This document shows, one piece after another, positions 44,317 through 56,116 of a stretch of 64,000 nucleotides of DNA. The notes beneath the pieces were generated by a model. The model did no database searches and had not been told where the DNA came from. It saw nothing but the letters and a program-made list of their open reading frames with translations. The first letter of the stretch is position 1. Each line of letters begins with the position of its first letter. The position numbers and the translations under genes were made by a program. Location of the stretch: positions 1 through 64,000 of the forward strand of contig SCFE01000001.1 in assembly GCA_004352715.1 (NCBI GenBank). The letters run 5' to 3'. Source of the stretch: Hofstenia miamia. Taxonomy: Eukaryota; Xenacoelomorpha; Acoela.

Positions 44317-45316
44317 NNNNNNNNNNNNNNNNNNNNNNNNNNNNNNNNNNNNNNNNNNNNNNNNNNNNNNNNNNNNNNNNNNNNNNNNNNNNNNNNNNNN
44401 NNNNNNNNNNNNNNNNNNNNNNNNNNNNNNNNNNNNNNNNNNNNNNNNNNNNNNNNNNNNNNNNNNNNNNNNNNNNNNNNNNNNNNNNNNNNNNNNNNNN
44501 NNNNNNNNNNNNNNNNNNNNNNNNNNNNNNNNNNNNNNNNNNNNNNNNNNNNNNNNNNNNNNNNNNNNNNNNNNNNNNNNNNNNNNNNNNNNNNNNNNNN
44601 NNNNNNNNNNNNNNNNNNNNNNNNNNNNNNNNNNNNNNNNNNNNNNNNNNNNNNNNNNNNNNNNNNNNNNNNNNNNNNNNNNNNNNNNNNNNNNNNNNNN
44701 NNNNNNNNNNNNNNNNNNNNNNNNNNNNNNNNNNNNNNNNNNNNNNNNNNNNNNNNNNNNNNNNNNNNNNNNNNNNNNNNNNNNNNNNNNNNNNNNNNNN
44801 NNNNNNNNNNNNNNNNNNNNNNNNNNNNNNNNNNNNNNNNNNNNNNNNNNNNNNNNNNNNNNNNNNNNNNNNNNNNNNNNNNNNNNNNNNNNNNNNNNNN
44901 NNNNNNNNNNNNNNNNNNNNNNNNNNNNNNNNNNNNNNNNNNNNNNNNNNNNNNNNNNNNNNNNNNNNNNNNNNNNNNNNNNNNNNNNNNNNNNNNNNNN
45001 NNNNNNNNNNNNNNNNNNNNNNNNNNNNNNNNNNNNNNNNNNNNNNNNNNNNNNNNNNNNNNNNNNNNNNNNNNNNNNNNNNNNNNNNNNNNNNNNNNNN
45101 NNNNNNNNNNNNNNNNNNNNNNNNNNNNNNNNNNNNNNNNNNNNNNNNNNNNNNNNNNNNNNNNNNNNNNNNNNNNNNNNNNNNNNNNNNNNNNNNNNNN
45201 NNNNNNNNNNNNNNNNNNNNNNNNNNNNNNNNNNNNNNNNNNNNNNNNNNNNNNNNNNNNNNNNNNNNNNNNNNNNNNNNNNNNNNNNNNNNNNNNNNNN
45301 NNNNNNNNNNNNNNNN
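44317..45316. other. Assembly gap of exactly 1000 N
   Basis: Placeholder-sized gap; it hides the rest of the CR1/L2-like ORF2 and possibly upstream exons of the TBC gene. Confidence 0.95.
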
Positions 45317-45793
45317 ATTCTAATGCCATGGTTGAAAGAAGTTTTTTACAGGCCAGAAATGTTTTAGCAAAATGCTGTCATTTTTTGGTTGCAAAGCTTA
45401 AATATTAAATTTTGTTATAAACAGTGCTCTATAGCACGTTTTAAGCTATATAAATACTGATTTTTGAAAGCAATACGCAAAATTTGTCAGGCAATCACTC
45501 AATCTTGAAACATTCGCGTAGCCTTTGTGTTTTCTATGCAGTTTCTTACCTATTTTAGGCTGATTTTATGTAACTTTCTAATTTTTCTATTCTTTGGTTT
45601 GCTAGACTAAAATTGGATATGGCAAAACAAGGTTAAGTTATCAATTGGTATTTTCAGTTTATTTTCCTTGCGATTAATTTCATGTCAGGTTCTTTATAAT
45701 CCAATTCATAATTTTCTTATATTGGATGAAAAGTCGTGATTAATGTTGTTGTTGTTGCCATGTTTCAAATAAAATTAATCGCATCTGATTTAG
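45317..45793. other. Sequence upstream of the first visible TBC exon
   Basis: No coding match. Ends in a plausible polypyrimidine/AG acceptor (GATTTAG at 45787-45793). Confidence 0.6.
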
Positions 45794-45919
45794 CTTCCTG
45801 AAGAACAAGCTTTCTGTGTATTTGTCAAGGTCATGACCGACTACAATCTTCGTGAAATGTACAAACCGGGTTTTGATGAGCTTTATCTCAGATTTTTCCA
45901 GCTCGATAGACTAATTCAG
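45794..45919 (+). CDS. TBC (RabGAP1-type) domain exon
   Basis: A 42-codon exon between acceptor TTTAG and donor GTATTT. It encodes LPEEQAFCVFVKVMTDYNLRE, then an MYKPGFDELYLRFFQLDRLIQ segment, the middle of the TBC domain just after the Gln-finger region. TBC proteins accelerate GTP hydrolysis by Rab GTPases in membrane traffic. The sequence is closest in my reading to RABGAP1/RABGAP1L. The catalytic Arg and Gln fingers are in earlier exons that are not visible, perhaps in the gap at 44317-45316 or lost. Confidence 0.85.
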
Positions 45920-46300
45920 GTATTTATTTCTTGTTCTAAAACTGAGGCAACTGTTACAACCACCCGTTTTATGTGAAAAGTATTCACTTGCTTGCCACAT
46001 GCGTCTGATTTTACAGTTTCATAGAAATTGGAACGCAGCAAATGATAGTGAGCATTACTATTTTTTACGAATTTTAATCAGTTGTCTTATTTGAAATTTT
46101 TTGTCAAACAAATGCATTGTTTTTATTAATTTCATACACTTTGGTACAATAAATGTTGAAATACACAAAGTTACATAATATTCCTTATGTCCATAATATA
46201 ATAAAATAAATCGCATAAATGGGACATGTACATATTGTCTCATATTTTATGTACATAATGGACATTTTTAGAACTTTTTGATTTAATGATTTTATTTTAG

Positions 46301-46444
46301 GAATACCTTCCACCACTTCATGCGCATTTCAAAGAGTTGGACATGCAGCCGCATATGTTCGCTTCCCAGTGGTTTCTGACTTTATTCACTGCGAAATTCC
46401 CCCTTTTCATGGTCTACAGGATTATTGACATTGTGCTCACAGAG
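46301..46444 (+). CDS. TBC (RabGAP1-type) domain exon, next
   Basis: A 48-codon exon between acceptor ATTTTAG and donor GTGGCT, same phase as the previous one (0/0). It encodes LPPLHAHFKELDM, MFASQWFLTLFTAKFPL and VYRIIDIVLTE, the conserved last third of the TBC domain. The SQWFLTLFTAKFPL block is characteristic of the RABGAP1/EVI5 branch. No following exon was found in the remaining 17.5 kb, so either the next intron is very long, the next exon is too divergent to read by eye, or the gene is broken by the transposon insertions downstream. Confidence 0.88.
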
Positions 46445-47477
46445 GTGGCTAATTTTCTTTTGTATTTCCACAATTCTAACTCCCAAAGCCGAAGTTGTCA
46501 TTTAAAGAATCTTAACACGTTCAATACCTAAAATTTTCATTTGCTCATGTCTATAATTGTTTATTTAATGTGCTAAATTAAACAATTGCTAATTCATATT
46601 TTAGACTCTAATTTTAGAGAACAAAGAAACATATTTGTATATTGTAATGCAAATAGGGCATGCAGAAATGAGCATGGGCCGAAAATCGAAGCCCAGTCGG
46701 GTCACGAATTTTTAGGCGCAGACTATTGAAATTAATGCAAATTTGACCGATCTTACGGCCATTTTATGATAGACAAAAGTTGTGTATGTTAGAAACTTAA
46801 TAGAATATACACTTTGGAATTGAAAACTTTTATTGAGTTTTCAGCGAGTATTTGAAACTAGTGTAACATTTGAAAATGTAAATTTTAAATTATATAGCAT
46901 TCAGTGTATTTGCTTTGACTTGCATGTACTGTATCATTAGGTCCTGCAGATCCATACCCATCACTTGGCCTACAATAAATGTTATTACAAATTAACATAA
47001 AGTAATTGAAAGATCTTTACTGCATTCCTCAAATTGAAAAAACGAATTAAATTTTGTGCATTGAAGGTTATGTATACCATGTTCAATTTGCTATGATGAA
47101 CTTTTTCAGTGATTAATATTTTTTAAATTTTATTATTGTACACAAGGAATTCAACATATTAAGAGCTGTAATGCTTGTAATACTTAAGGTCTAAAGGTTG
47201 TATTTTGTGTACGGGTATATATAAAAGCAATGCGGGAAATTTTATTTAGCAATCCATTATTTTTAGAAACAGTATACCGTTTGGAATTTACATTTGTGTG
47301 TATTAACATTAAGATGGATGTTGAATAGTTGTTTCAATATACATAAATAAATATTGAATTCTGCTTTCATAATGTTAAAATAATAAATATTAACGAAGAT
47401 CTTTAACAGTAAACATGTAATTTATAAACTTTATAATTTTAGTGAAGCACAACATGAATTTGTACTGTATGTGTATA
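46445..47477. other. Intron or intergenic stretch after the TBC exons
   Basis: No exon recognised. A CpG-containing segment near 46675-46745 (GCCCAGTCGGGTCACG) resembles a repeat fragment but no paired end was found. Confidence 0.5.
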
Positions 47478-47479
47478 TA

Positions 47480-47504
47480 CAGTAACCTCTCGCGAATCTG
47501 CGCA
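47480..47504. repeat. Left terminal inverted repeat of the Tigger element
   Basis: Begins CAGTAACCTCTCGCG after TA; pairs with 49679-49703 at 24 of 25 positions. Confidence 0.95.
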
Positions 47505-47826
47505 CCCGTTTAAATGCGCACCTCCGTTTAATTGCGCATTTTTTCACGATTTTTTCTGGATTCAAGTTTTTAATCAAAATTTTAAGATTTCTCATATCAT
47601 TCAAATGCTTGTTTTGTATAAATTTTTTAGCTCTTGAAAAGGCTCCAGTCATTCAAAAGAAAAAGCTTAGAACAAGTCAAGCTGCTGTTGCTTAAAGAAA
47701 CATAATTTTAACTGTCAGTGCTACTCAACATATCTGAACAATATAAAAAGAAAAACATGATAGTAGTGATAAAGAAAAAGGCTTTTAAAGCAAGAAATTG
47801 ACTACCAATCAAAATAAACATGACAT

Positions 47827-49455
47827 CTAAGTATTTCTGTCCTTTTTACTAAACATGTCATTGATAGTAAGCTGCCGTTTTTTCTTTTGTTTGGAATCCT
47901 CTTCCATGGCACTTGCTTTGCAAAGCAAGCGTTGAAAATGTTCACAAGTCGTTTTTAATTCATCATAATATTTTCCAGCACCAGACACAGCCTTTGATGA
48001 AGACAACTGAGAATTAAAATTGATTGTTTTTAACAGCATTGATTTCAGGCCTTCATACTCCACTAGATCCTCCCCATCTTCAGAATCTTCTTCGTGTACT
48101 TCCTCGTCCTGTGGCAATGCCGATGTTCCAGGCATGCTTATATCTTTGATATCATTGTTTACATCGTTGACCTCTTCCAAAATACTTTGAGTATACTCGC
48201 TAGACTCTTTATCATCAATTGTAACAAAATCCTGAATATCTTGGTCAATTATTTCAATGTCAAGACTTGAAAGCCTGACAATCAGTTCTTCAAATGAAAG
48301 AGAATCATCACTCCCTGTAGTTAGGTCAATTTTCCAGTCAGCTTTAGTAAAAGCATTCCTGATCGTTTCTTCTGATATCAATTTCCACGCATTGTTGGAA
48401 ATATTGGCAGCGTCCAGAAGGGTTGCCGGCATTCCGTGGTCAATTCCAGCTGACCCTCTTGCTTTTCCTTTTGCTTGCTCTTTCAACGCCAATTTGATTT
48501 CAGTATCAAGTTCATAGAAATCTAAGAATTTTTTTAAATACATAAATTTGTATCTCTTCTTCACAGCAGCAATGATGCCGAGGTCGCAGGGTTGCTTCCA
48601 ACTCGTTACATTAGCTGGCAAAAACCATGTTTTCTTCCTTATTTCTGGTAAGACCACTTCGTCAAACCATTTTGAACATGCCGGTTTGTCCATCCATGCT
48701 CTGTTCTGATTGATATACACTAAGGGCCATTTTCTACCCTTAATACATGCAGGTGTCTTAGGTTTCCCAATCATACACAAGGGAATCTTGTGTGTGCCAG
48801 TTGCATTGGCACACACCACTAAAGTTACTCTTTCTTTTGCCTTTTTCCTTCCTCTTGTAGTTTTAACATCTTCGTCAGGAAGCAGAACGGTATACTTTGG
48901 TAGCACACGAAAGAAGAGCCCAGTTTCGTCCATATTGTAAATATTTTCTGGGTCATATTTGGAGATTTCATCATATAATAACTGGAGTGAAGCTAAAGTG
49001 CTTGGGTCGTTTTGGTCAACATCACCCCCTTCTCCATGGAGTACCATTTGCTGCAAACCTTTCCTTTTCTTGAATCTGTCAAACCAGCTCCATGATGCTT
49101 TAAAATCTGTATATGATAGTTTCTCAGCAATTTCTTTCGCTTTAGTAATAACTAATACTGGGGACACAGGAAGTTTGGCAACCCGCAAAACCTCAATCAA
49201 ACTGTATAGCTTTTCTTCCAGATCTAGATATTGAGCTTTTGTTGACCTAGAAATAGAGTTCTGAAGCTGATCAGACAATTGCTCAGAATGGGACTTAATT
49301 GTTTCTCTGTTGCTCCAAATATACCGAATTGCTGACTCACTGACATCATACTTTCTTCCCAAACTTCTCTTGCTTGGAGGCTTCGCTTGCGATAACTCCT
49401 CAATAATTTCCAACTTTCGCTTCACAGTTAATTTCGCTTTACCTTTGCCTGACAT
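47827..49455 (-). CDS. Tigger-type transposase, open but missing the second DDE Asp
   Basis: 542 residues without interruption. Residues 10-55 form a CENP-B/Psq-type helix-turn-helix (KRKLEIIEELSQ, SESAIRYIW); residues 80-135 form the second CENP-B-like helix-turn-helix ending SWSWFDRFKKRKGL. The DDE domain starts near 165: first Asp176 in NMDETGLFF, third Asp291 in QPCDLGII. Between EIRKK (271-275) and TWFLPANVTS (276-285) about 40 residues are missing, including the segment that normally reads DNAPGH with the second Asp. The loss keeps the frame. The tail has an acidic stretch (residues about 450-475) and ends with QLTINDMF, near a PCNA-binding box. Start at 49455 fits the MSGKGKAK family start. 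Predicted to bind its ends but not cut. Confidence 0.92.
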   Translation of the reverse strand: MSGKGKAKLTVKRKLEIIEELSQAKPPSKRSLGRKYDVSESAIRYIWSNRETIKSHSEQLSDQLQNSISRSTKAQYLDLEEKLYSLIEVLRVAKLPVSPVLVITKAKEIAEKLSYTDFKASWSWFDRFKKRKGLQQMVLHGEGGDVDQNDPSTLASLQLLYDEISKYDPENIYNMDETGLFFRVLPKYTVLLPDEDVKTTRGRKKAKERVTLVVCANATGTHKIPLCMIGKPKTPACIKGRKWPLVYINQNRAWMDKPACSKWFDEVVLPEIRKKTWFLPANVTSWKQPCDLGIIAAVKKRYKFMYLKKFLDFYELDTEIKLALKEQAKGKARGSAGIDHGMPATLLDAANISNNAWKLISEETIRNAFTKADWKIDLTTGSDDSLSFEELIVRLSSLDIEIIDQDIQDFVTIDDKESSEYTQSILEEVNDVNNDIKDISMPGTSALPQDEEVHEEDSEDGEDLVEYEGLKSMLLKTINFNSQLSSSKAVSGAGKYYDELKTTCEHFQRLLCKASAMEEDSKQKKKRQLTINDMFSKKDRNT

Positions 49456-49678
49456 AATCAGTTAACTTTAAACCGCTATTATATTTATTTAAAACTAACT
49501 CAAATGACTTACAATTATGATAACTGCACCACTAAATAAATAAACAATGATTAGTGCAATCAAATTTAGATCTACAATGACATGGAAAGTCCCTAAAGCA
49601 AATAAACAAACAAACAATATGGCCTCCGCGAATCTGCACACCTCCGTTTAATTGCGCACTTTTGCCGTGGATTCAATA

Positions 49679-49703
49679 TGCGCAGATTCGCGAGAGGTGA
49701 CTG
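49679..49703. repeat. Right terminal inverted repeat of the Tigger element
   Basis: Ends GCGAGAGGTGACTG before TA; complements the left repeat with one mismatch. Confidence 0.95.
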
Positions 49704-49705
49704 TA

Positions 49706-50000
49706 TTCAATGTTAATATGAACATTTTTAAGCTTTTGTTTACTGCTAAAAAAATTATACGTTCATACAATAATTATTGTGAGCGTAAAACACAATTTAA
49801 TTAACATATAAATTATGGAGTTTCCTTGGTACCTTTGCGTAGCCTCTCTCCCCCACACTCACATAACTTCAAAAATATGCTAGTTTATCAATATAATAAT
49901 TATAGAACTTACTCGCACCCAAAACCATGGACAACTCTTCTTTTACCGGACCCTTTCCTACCATTTCAGTATCATTTTTAAACCAGATATCGCAGATTGT
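49706..50000. other. Spacer between two DNA transposons
   Basis: AT-rich sequence, nothing recognised. Confidence 0.5.
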
Positions 50001-52031
50001 TTAACAGTTAGCGACGGTTTGGGGTACTTTTCGTACCCCAGAGCTTTTAATTCTTCAACAGTTTGGAAAGATTTACATGAAACTTATTGATATTGATTGA
50101 CTTTTCATGAAAATCATAGAAATACTATATTTTAAAGTTTCAACATAATTTGAGCACAAAGACCTGAAATATTGTTGTATACTACGTAGAGACAGTTTGG
50201 GGTACTTTTTGTACCCCAGACATTCTGACTAAATAAATTGACTCTTCCATCTTAAAAAATGTAGTGTGCTACACAATATTTTATAGTTAAATTATATAAA
50301 CAGATAGCCTTGTCTAAGAATGTATTCTAGAATGACTGACTTCACAGCCCTCTATATAGTAGGCCTTGATAATCAACAAATATTGTCAACAAAATTGAAA
50401 CCTTTTTGAAGACAGATGCAAAGCCTAATGGTAGATCCCTTTTCAATGGTAATGCTAATCATGTAATATCTAAACCCACATTTTATCTACTGATGCTCCA
50501 AAATGAATAAAAATATTGGAATATTCTTTTGCAAAAAACACCTTTCAAAAGTTGTTGTAGACGGATATTCAACAATAATACGACCTTTTTGAAAAAGAAG
50601 TAGGCCTAGCATTTTTGCATTTTACGATAAAATATTTGATATTACGAAATTGATACATGTATATCAGATAGAATGGAATTAATGAGAAAATTTAGCATGA
50701 AGGTTCTTCTTTGCAATTATGGATAGGATGTGGACTGGACTGTTTTTCATTTCAGTGGCTAGATCCGGCAAAATAATGCTCAAATAACTAGATACGATTA
50801 ATATAATGAGGTAAGGATTTAAAACAAAGTTATTGGTAGGTATAATCATTAAATTTAGCATTCCACTGCAAAGTGTACATTGGGGGAAATTTTTGTATAG
50901 AGGGTAGAGAATTTTTTTTATAGATCCTTAAGGCCATAGTCGTTTGCATACTCATTTGTATAAAACATTATGTAGGAGGTTTCGAAAAATAAATTCAAAA
51001 GTATGATTTCATTCCTTCATAGCATCCAAGAACGACTAGAGTTTGCCACCATTATCAGAACCATGACATATGAAAACAGGCAATACTTTTACCTTTACAA
51101 TTAGTACTCAAACGATTTTTAGCAAAAAGTTAGGATTCTAAAGTGTCTTCATGACTTGTTAATGGAGCTTTATAGTTTTTTATGATTTGATTCCAGGAGG
51201 ATTGGTTAAAGAATAAATCTGTATTTATTAATAAATTTGTATTTTAAATTACTTAGAAAATTCAAGAAAATCCTTAAAATTTTCTATACCCAAGCTGTAG
51301 AGGTAAAGGCTCGCTGTTTTTAGCCTGACCCAAACCCACAGCTCACGTACTGTCTCAAAATTGGTCTGGACCAGTTCGGCAGACGTGTCCAACTTGGCTT
51401 AATTGCCAAACCTAGGCACGCAATTTTTAGTTAAATAGTCCGTATTTTACTAAAAACAATCAAAGCTGTTAACAAAAAAATTATATTGAAATACAATAAA
51501 ATCCATATTAATTACAAGTCTTATTGAACACAATCCGTAAAACTCATAATATAGATGGAAATTATTTAAAATATATTCTTTTGCAAAAGTAGCCAAAGCC
51601 TTTTGGCCCTCACTTCAACCAGTAGTTCATGAATTTCTGGCCAAGTCCCCTCCACATCCCACAATAATGATTTTTTCGCCTCGGTCCTGCCCGTGGCCCA
51701 ATAGGGACTGGTAGGCCCGCAACATACGTGTTACAATTAGGCCTGCTTACACCATTGCTCATTCCTACGAAATATTGCGTAGGGTGTAAGTGAGTCACTT
51801 ATGATGACGAAGTATTGCTGGACAGGGTCGGTTTCTTGTAATGCATAAGAAAGCTGAATATCAGATTATGCTTCATTTGATCAAATGAGAAACTGTTTTG
51901 TGTAACTCGCATCTTTGTAAAACTTGTTTAAGCAATAAACTATTTGTATTATTCAATAATATCTGTGGGGTACAAAAAGTACCCCAAACCGTGTCCACGT
52001 AGTAAAAAAGTAAACCGCTTCTAACTGTTAA
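50001..52031. mobile_element. piggyBac-like non-autonomous element with TTAA ends
   Basis: TTAA at 50001-50004 and 52028-52031 flank inverted ends (CAGTTAG at 50005; its complement CTAACTG ending 52027). Further in, GTTTGGGGTAC leads into a palindrome GGGGTACTTTTNGTACCCC, present at 50031-50049 and 50201-50219 and inverted at 51966-51984; the last two also share ACTACGT(A/G)GA(G/C)AC next to it. TTAA target sites are the mark of piggyBac transposons. No transposase frame is present. The interior includes an unrelated repeat-like patch at 51600-51780. Confidence 0.6.
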
Positions 52032-52481
52032 ATGCATGGATTTTGGTGTTTTTATCAATTTTATGGACCAGTCCTTACCCAAAGTCACAAACCCACTTTT
52101 CCTAAACCTAAAACCTAAATTTGGATTATTTTATAGAGCTAAACGCTAAGCCAAAGAGAAAAACCATAAAAACCTAATGATTTAATACCAGATTTGGAAA
52201 CAAGGACCTAAAATGCTATACATATGTTGTTGAGATGAAATGTGGTCCACTCAAACGCAATTAAAATTTTGGGGGAATGAGGGTGTCCACTCCTTTTCCA
52301 TACAATCTTTAGAACTTTAGTAAAACCCTAGTGGTTTCCCCTGGGGGCTACATAGAACAGCAATAGAGTTATTTATTGGTGCAATATCATTAAAATCTAG
52401 CCAAAATTAAAAAATTTTCCATTTCTCTTTTGGAATCATGTTTCATTTTTTAATAATCGTAGGCTTAGCACAGGAGCTACT

Positions 52482-52506
<25 letters not shown>
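52032..52506. other. Non-coding stretch with a short TA array
   Basis: Nothing recognised apart from TA repeats at about 52481-52502. Confidence 0.5.
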
Positions 52507-52513
<7 letters not shown>

Positions 52514-52514
52514 G

Positions 52515-52756
52515 CAGAGGCATACGCAAGATATTCATACGGAGGCATTTTAGTCATGATTAGATGAGTGATCAAATGTAGAGCAAAGCCTTGCAAAAAT
52601 TTGTGAAAATTGACTCTAAGCATGCATTTCACTACTTTAGTTTTTAAATTTAGTTTCAATATTGTCCCGAAAATAATTTTGAATTACCCAAGCAAAATCA
52701 ATTTTAAAAACCTGACGAGGGACATTCAAGCATGTCCTCCCTTGCGTACGCCACTG
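52515..52756. mobile_element. hAT-type MITE inserted in TA repeats
   Basis: The left end CAGAGGCATACGCAAG and the reverse complement of the right end, CAGTGGCGTACGCAAG, match at 14 of 16 positions. CAGTGGCGTA ends are common in hAT elements. Flanks are ATATATAG (52507-52514) and ATATATAA (52757-52764), an 8-base duplication with one change. 242 bases, non-coding. Confidence 0.75.
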
Positions 52757-55700
52757 ATATATAAGTTTCTTAAAATGATCAATCTTACAACATTTTCTTT
52801 TGCATTTTACTCGTTTTCTTTAGCCCTTCTGAATAAAACCTGTACTTGTACTCGCTGGTAGGAATCTTACAAACGGTTACACACATGAAGTATCCATGAC
52901 CGCACATACTAATATGCATTGACTAGTTTACAAACACTGTAAATGGGCGCATTTTTTTCAACCCAGGCCAAGTCTAGCCTTGTTTTCATAAAGGGAAATT
53001 TTGCAAACTGGGTTTGAGGAAGTAGAGTTGAGATCATAGATAAGGTCTACTAAGCTAAATAAGGGAAGGCAGAAAAAATTTCAATTTTTGTATGCAAGAT
53101 TTTATTGTCTATCCGATCATAACATATAAAAAATAATGCATTTTATTGTATACACGGCAAAAAAATTAGATTTCCTGCCGTCCCTAAGTGGTAATAAAAC
53201 TCTTTGGTGTCCAAAAATAGAAATAAATTTTATTTTCAACAAATTTGAGGCCCAAGTTTGAAATATGGAGCATTTTGGGATCCCAAATACCAAAATGAAA
53301 ATGTGCTCACATAAATATTAGAAAAAAATTGGGGCTCGAAATTAGAAAGCATATTTTTAATAAACAATTTTAGACAATTTTGGTGGCCCAATAGTTTCGC
53401 AGGTAGAAAATATTTAGCAAAAAGTATCGAGTATACCAAAACGGTTACCAAATGTCTAATACATACAATTGGGGTGTAGGAGTTTTAGCCTTTAGCCCCA
53501 TTGTAACATCTCGCACTGGACCCCTAATTGTCAAGTGAAGCTTCTGGCTGTGCAACAAGCACAACACCAAACAACACAACAAATTTATAAATTTTCATAG
53601 CACTTATAAATTTCGTAATCTTGCTTAAGTATAATTATTATGCATTTATATGAGTACAAAAGAAATACCAGAATATTTGTGTTTTCCACAAAAAGCTTCA
53701 TTACTCTTTTCTACACCAATTATTTCACAAAAAATATTTATAGCAGCGTTTGAAATTCTAAAATAAAACGTCCTATAAGTACCCAAGCAGCATTTATTGT
53801 TACATGTCTCATTAAGGAAGGAAAAGATTTGGAAAATAATTTTAAAATATTTAAAAATACATATTTCAAAAATACAGCTAACTACGAAACTGATTTAATA
53901 TGAATATTCTGATATCAACATTGTTATATCTTCATGAAATTACCACTTTATATTATTTGAAATTTTCTAATTTTGCAATAATATATTACTTGATAAGGCG
54001 CTTTCAACTCATTGCCTAATATAGAGATTCATGCACGCTTTTGGAAACAACTATCTTTCAATATTTATTGGAATAATATACACAAATTTTCTATAATTTT
54101 TTTTGTAAAACATAAACTAAGAATATTAACATGACTTCTCACATCATCACAATTTTCCACAATACTCAATGATTTAGTTGCAATAGAATTTTTTCATACA
54201 TCCATGAAATGAATTTTGCTATGTACATACATCTGCTTTGTTTGACAATCGGATAATATTTCCGTTTCCCTGTAGATATAAGGTTATGAATGCTATCAGT
54301 TGTGATGTTTACAAAATTAATGACAAAACAAATTAAAGCATTGGAAATTTGTATATTTTCATATTTCTAATAAAATAATCTAATAAATCCACACTTCAAT
54401 TTAAAAGGTTCAATTGCTAGGTCTACTAAAATGATTTAACTCCTCACACCTTATTTGAATTTGCATTTCCCTATAATTAATCAGTTGCTGGGAATGACTT
54501 GTATTAGATAACATCTTAAGAGATATAAAATAAATCTGCAAATTATTGTAGATTTACAACTGTATAATAAGATACATTGTAATTAATATTAGAAATCGTT
54601 GTTTCATTCCATTGATATTATTTATTTATCTATTTATTTATCTATTTATTCATTTATTTATTTATTTTTTTATTAAAACTTAGCTGTACAACACTGACAG
54701 ACTGTGAATTCCTTCATAAGTTTACACCTCTTTGATACAAAGCAGCACACACATTACAGGAGCTGCAATTTGCAATGTGCATTATAGGAATAAAAAGTTA
54801 TAAGTTATAAGAATTGGTAAGCCTCCTTTACGTCTTTTCAGGTAGAAGACTGGGTGTGGACAAGTTAATCAAGATTATCAACACCACCATTGAACTTATT
54901 GAATCATCAATATTTATGTTTTTTTATATTTTTAGAGTAAAGATTATTTGATATAATATAATACAAAGAAGATAACCCAATAAATTTACTAGTATGCCAT
55001 CAATACCTAAGCTCTTTTGGTTCAAAGGGTTTCATTTCCTATAGGAGAGCACGACCTACACATGAGATACAGGAAATCCAACCCCTTTCCCCTCCAGGTA
55101 GGATCTAGTCACCAGTTGAAATTCAAGTATTAGAGAGAATGCAATCAAAAAGTTTTACTAAATCAATTGCATATAATGTTGCCCTATATGCATATCAAAA
55201 ATCAAATAACAGTAAATACACTAATTAATACTGGTTTACATGGCAAGACCAAAATGTTTAAAAAGTCCTAATTTAGCATAATCCATCAAATAAGCTGCTG
55301 AGCACTAAGATCAAAGGAAGAGAGAAAAAGAAAGAGATGATTAAAAATAATTTAGCAACTTAGATGATGAATTATGCTAACTAAGATTTATAAATTACAT
55401 ACAAAATTATGAAAGTAAGTGCTTGTTGATAAACCAATTTGACAAAACGTTTAGGGCGAAGTTGCTTGTTATTTTTAGCAAATCAGGCAGAAGTGTCTAG
55501 TTAATTCAAAAATTCAAATTGACATTTACTAATTTGATTTAGAGTATAAATAGGATTAAAGAATTGGAACAATTGTTGATCTATATTTTTTCGGAAATCT
55601 TAATTTGCTCTATTATCTGGTTTAATTAATTACTACAAATGTCAAGCTAAATGGTTTGTGTTGAGTAGTGCTCAGTATCACATGACGGGAACGATTCTAT

Positions 55701-56040
55701 GTTGTTCGCCCCTGATCACGACTAGGAGTTTTTGATTACCTATTTAGCTGACTATCGATTGAATTCAAGCATGTATCTGATGACAAATTCGAGAAACGGC
55801 TAGTTAGCCAAACATAAGATATATATTAACTCTTTTTCTAGATCCAAATTGTTGACTATAAAGTGATCAATAATGAGACCATTTGTTATATTAATTATCT
55901 TACATGTAGGTTAGGAAGGTACTATGTATTTAGTAAGATATTTTAATGCCAATATATTTTCGGTAATTGCAATATATTAATTAATCTAACATGCTAATGA
56001 AGCAGCTCATGTCAAGTCAGTTTGCATGAAACTTGTTTAT
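52757..56040. other. AT-rich non-coding stretch
   Basis: No gene or paired repeat ends seen, apart from the microsatellite at 54617-54674. Could be intron of the TBC gene or intergenic DNA. Confidence 0.5.
54617..54674. repeat. TTTA/TCTA microsatellite
   Basis: Tetranucleotide array of ATTT units with interspersed ATCT and ATTC variants. Confidence 0.9.
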
Positions 56041-56116
56041 TGAAATGAAAGCACAACAACACACAACACAAAGAGAGTTTAAGTCGAGTTGTGTCTGATC
56101 TTTAGTAAGCACCGTC

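Larger units (their letters stand above)
47480..49703 (-). mobile_element. pogo/Tigger DNA transposon, structurally complete
   Basis: Terminal inverted repeats of 25 bases (47480-47504 and 49679-49703) differ at one position and begin CAG(T)(A/C)ACCTCTCGCG. TA dinucleotides flank both ends (47478-47479 and 49704-49705), the target duplication of the Tc1/mariner superfamily. The transposase lies on the minus strand. The 2224-base size fits Tigger elements. The subterminal word ACCTCCGTTTAATTGCGCA occurs near both ends in the same orientation, and the right end can fold on itself. Confidence 0.95.

Noticed and set aside
48257-49234. Plus-strand frames of 76-91 residues
   Set aside because: They are antisense shadows of the Tigger transposase frame.
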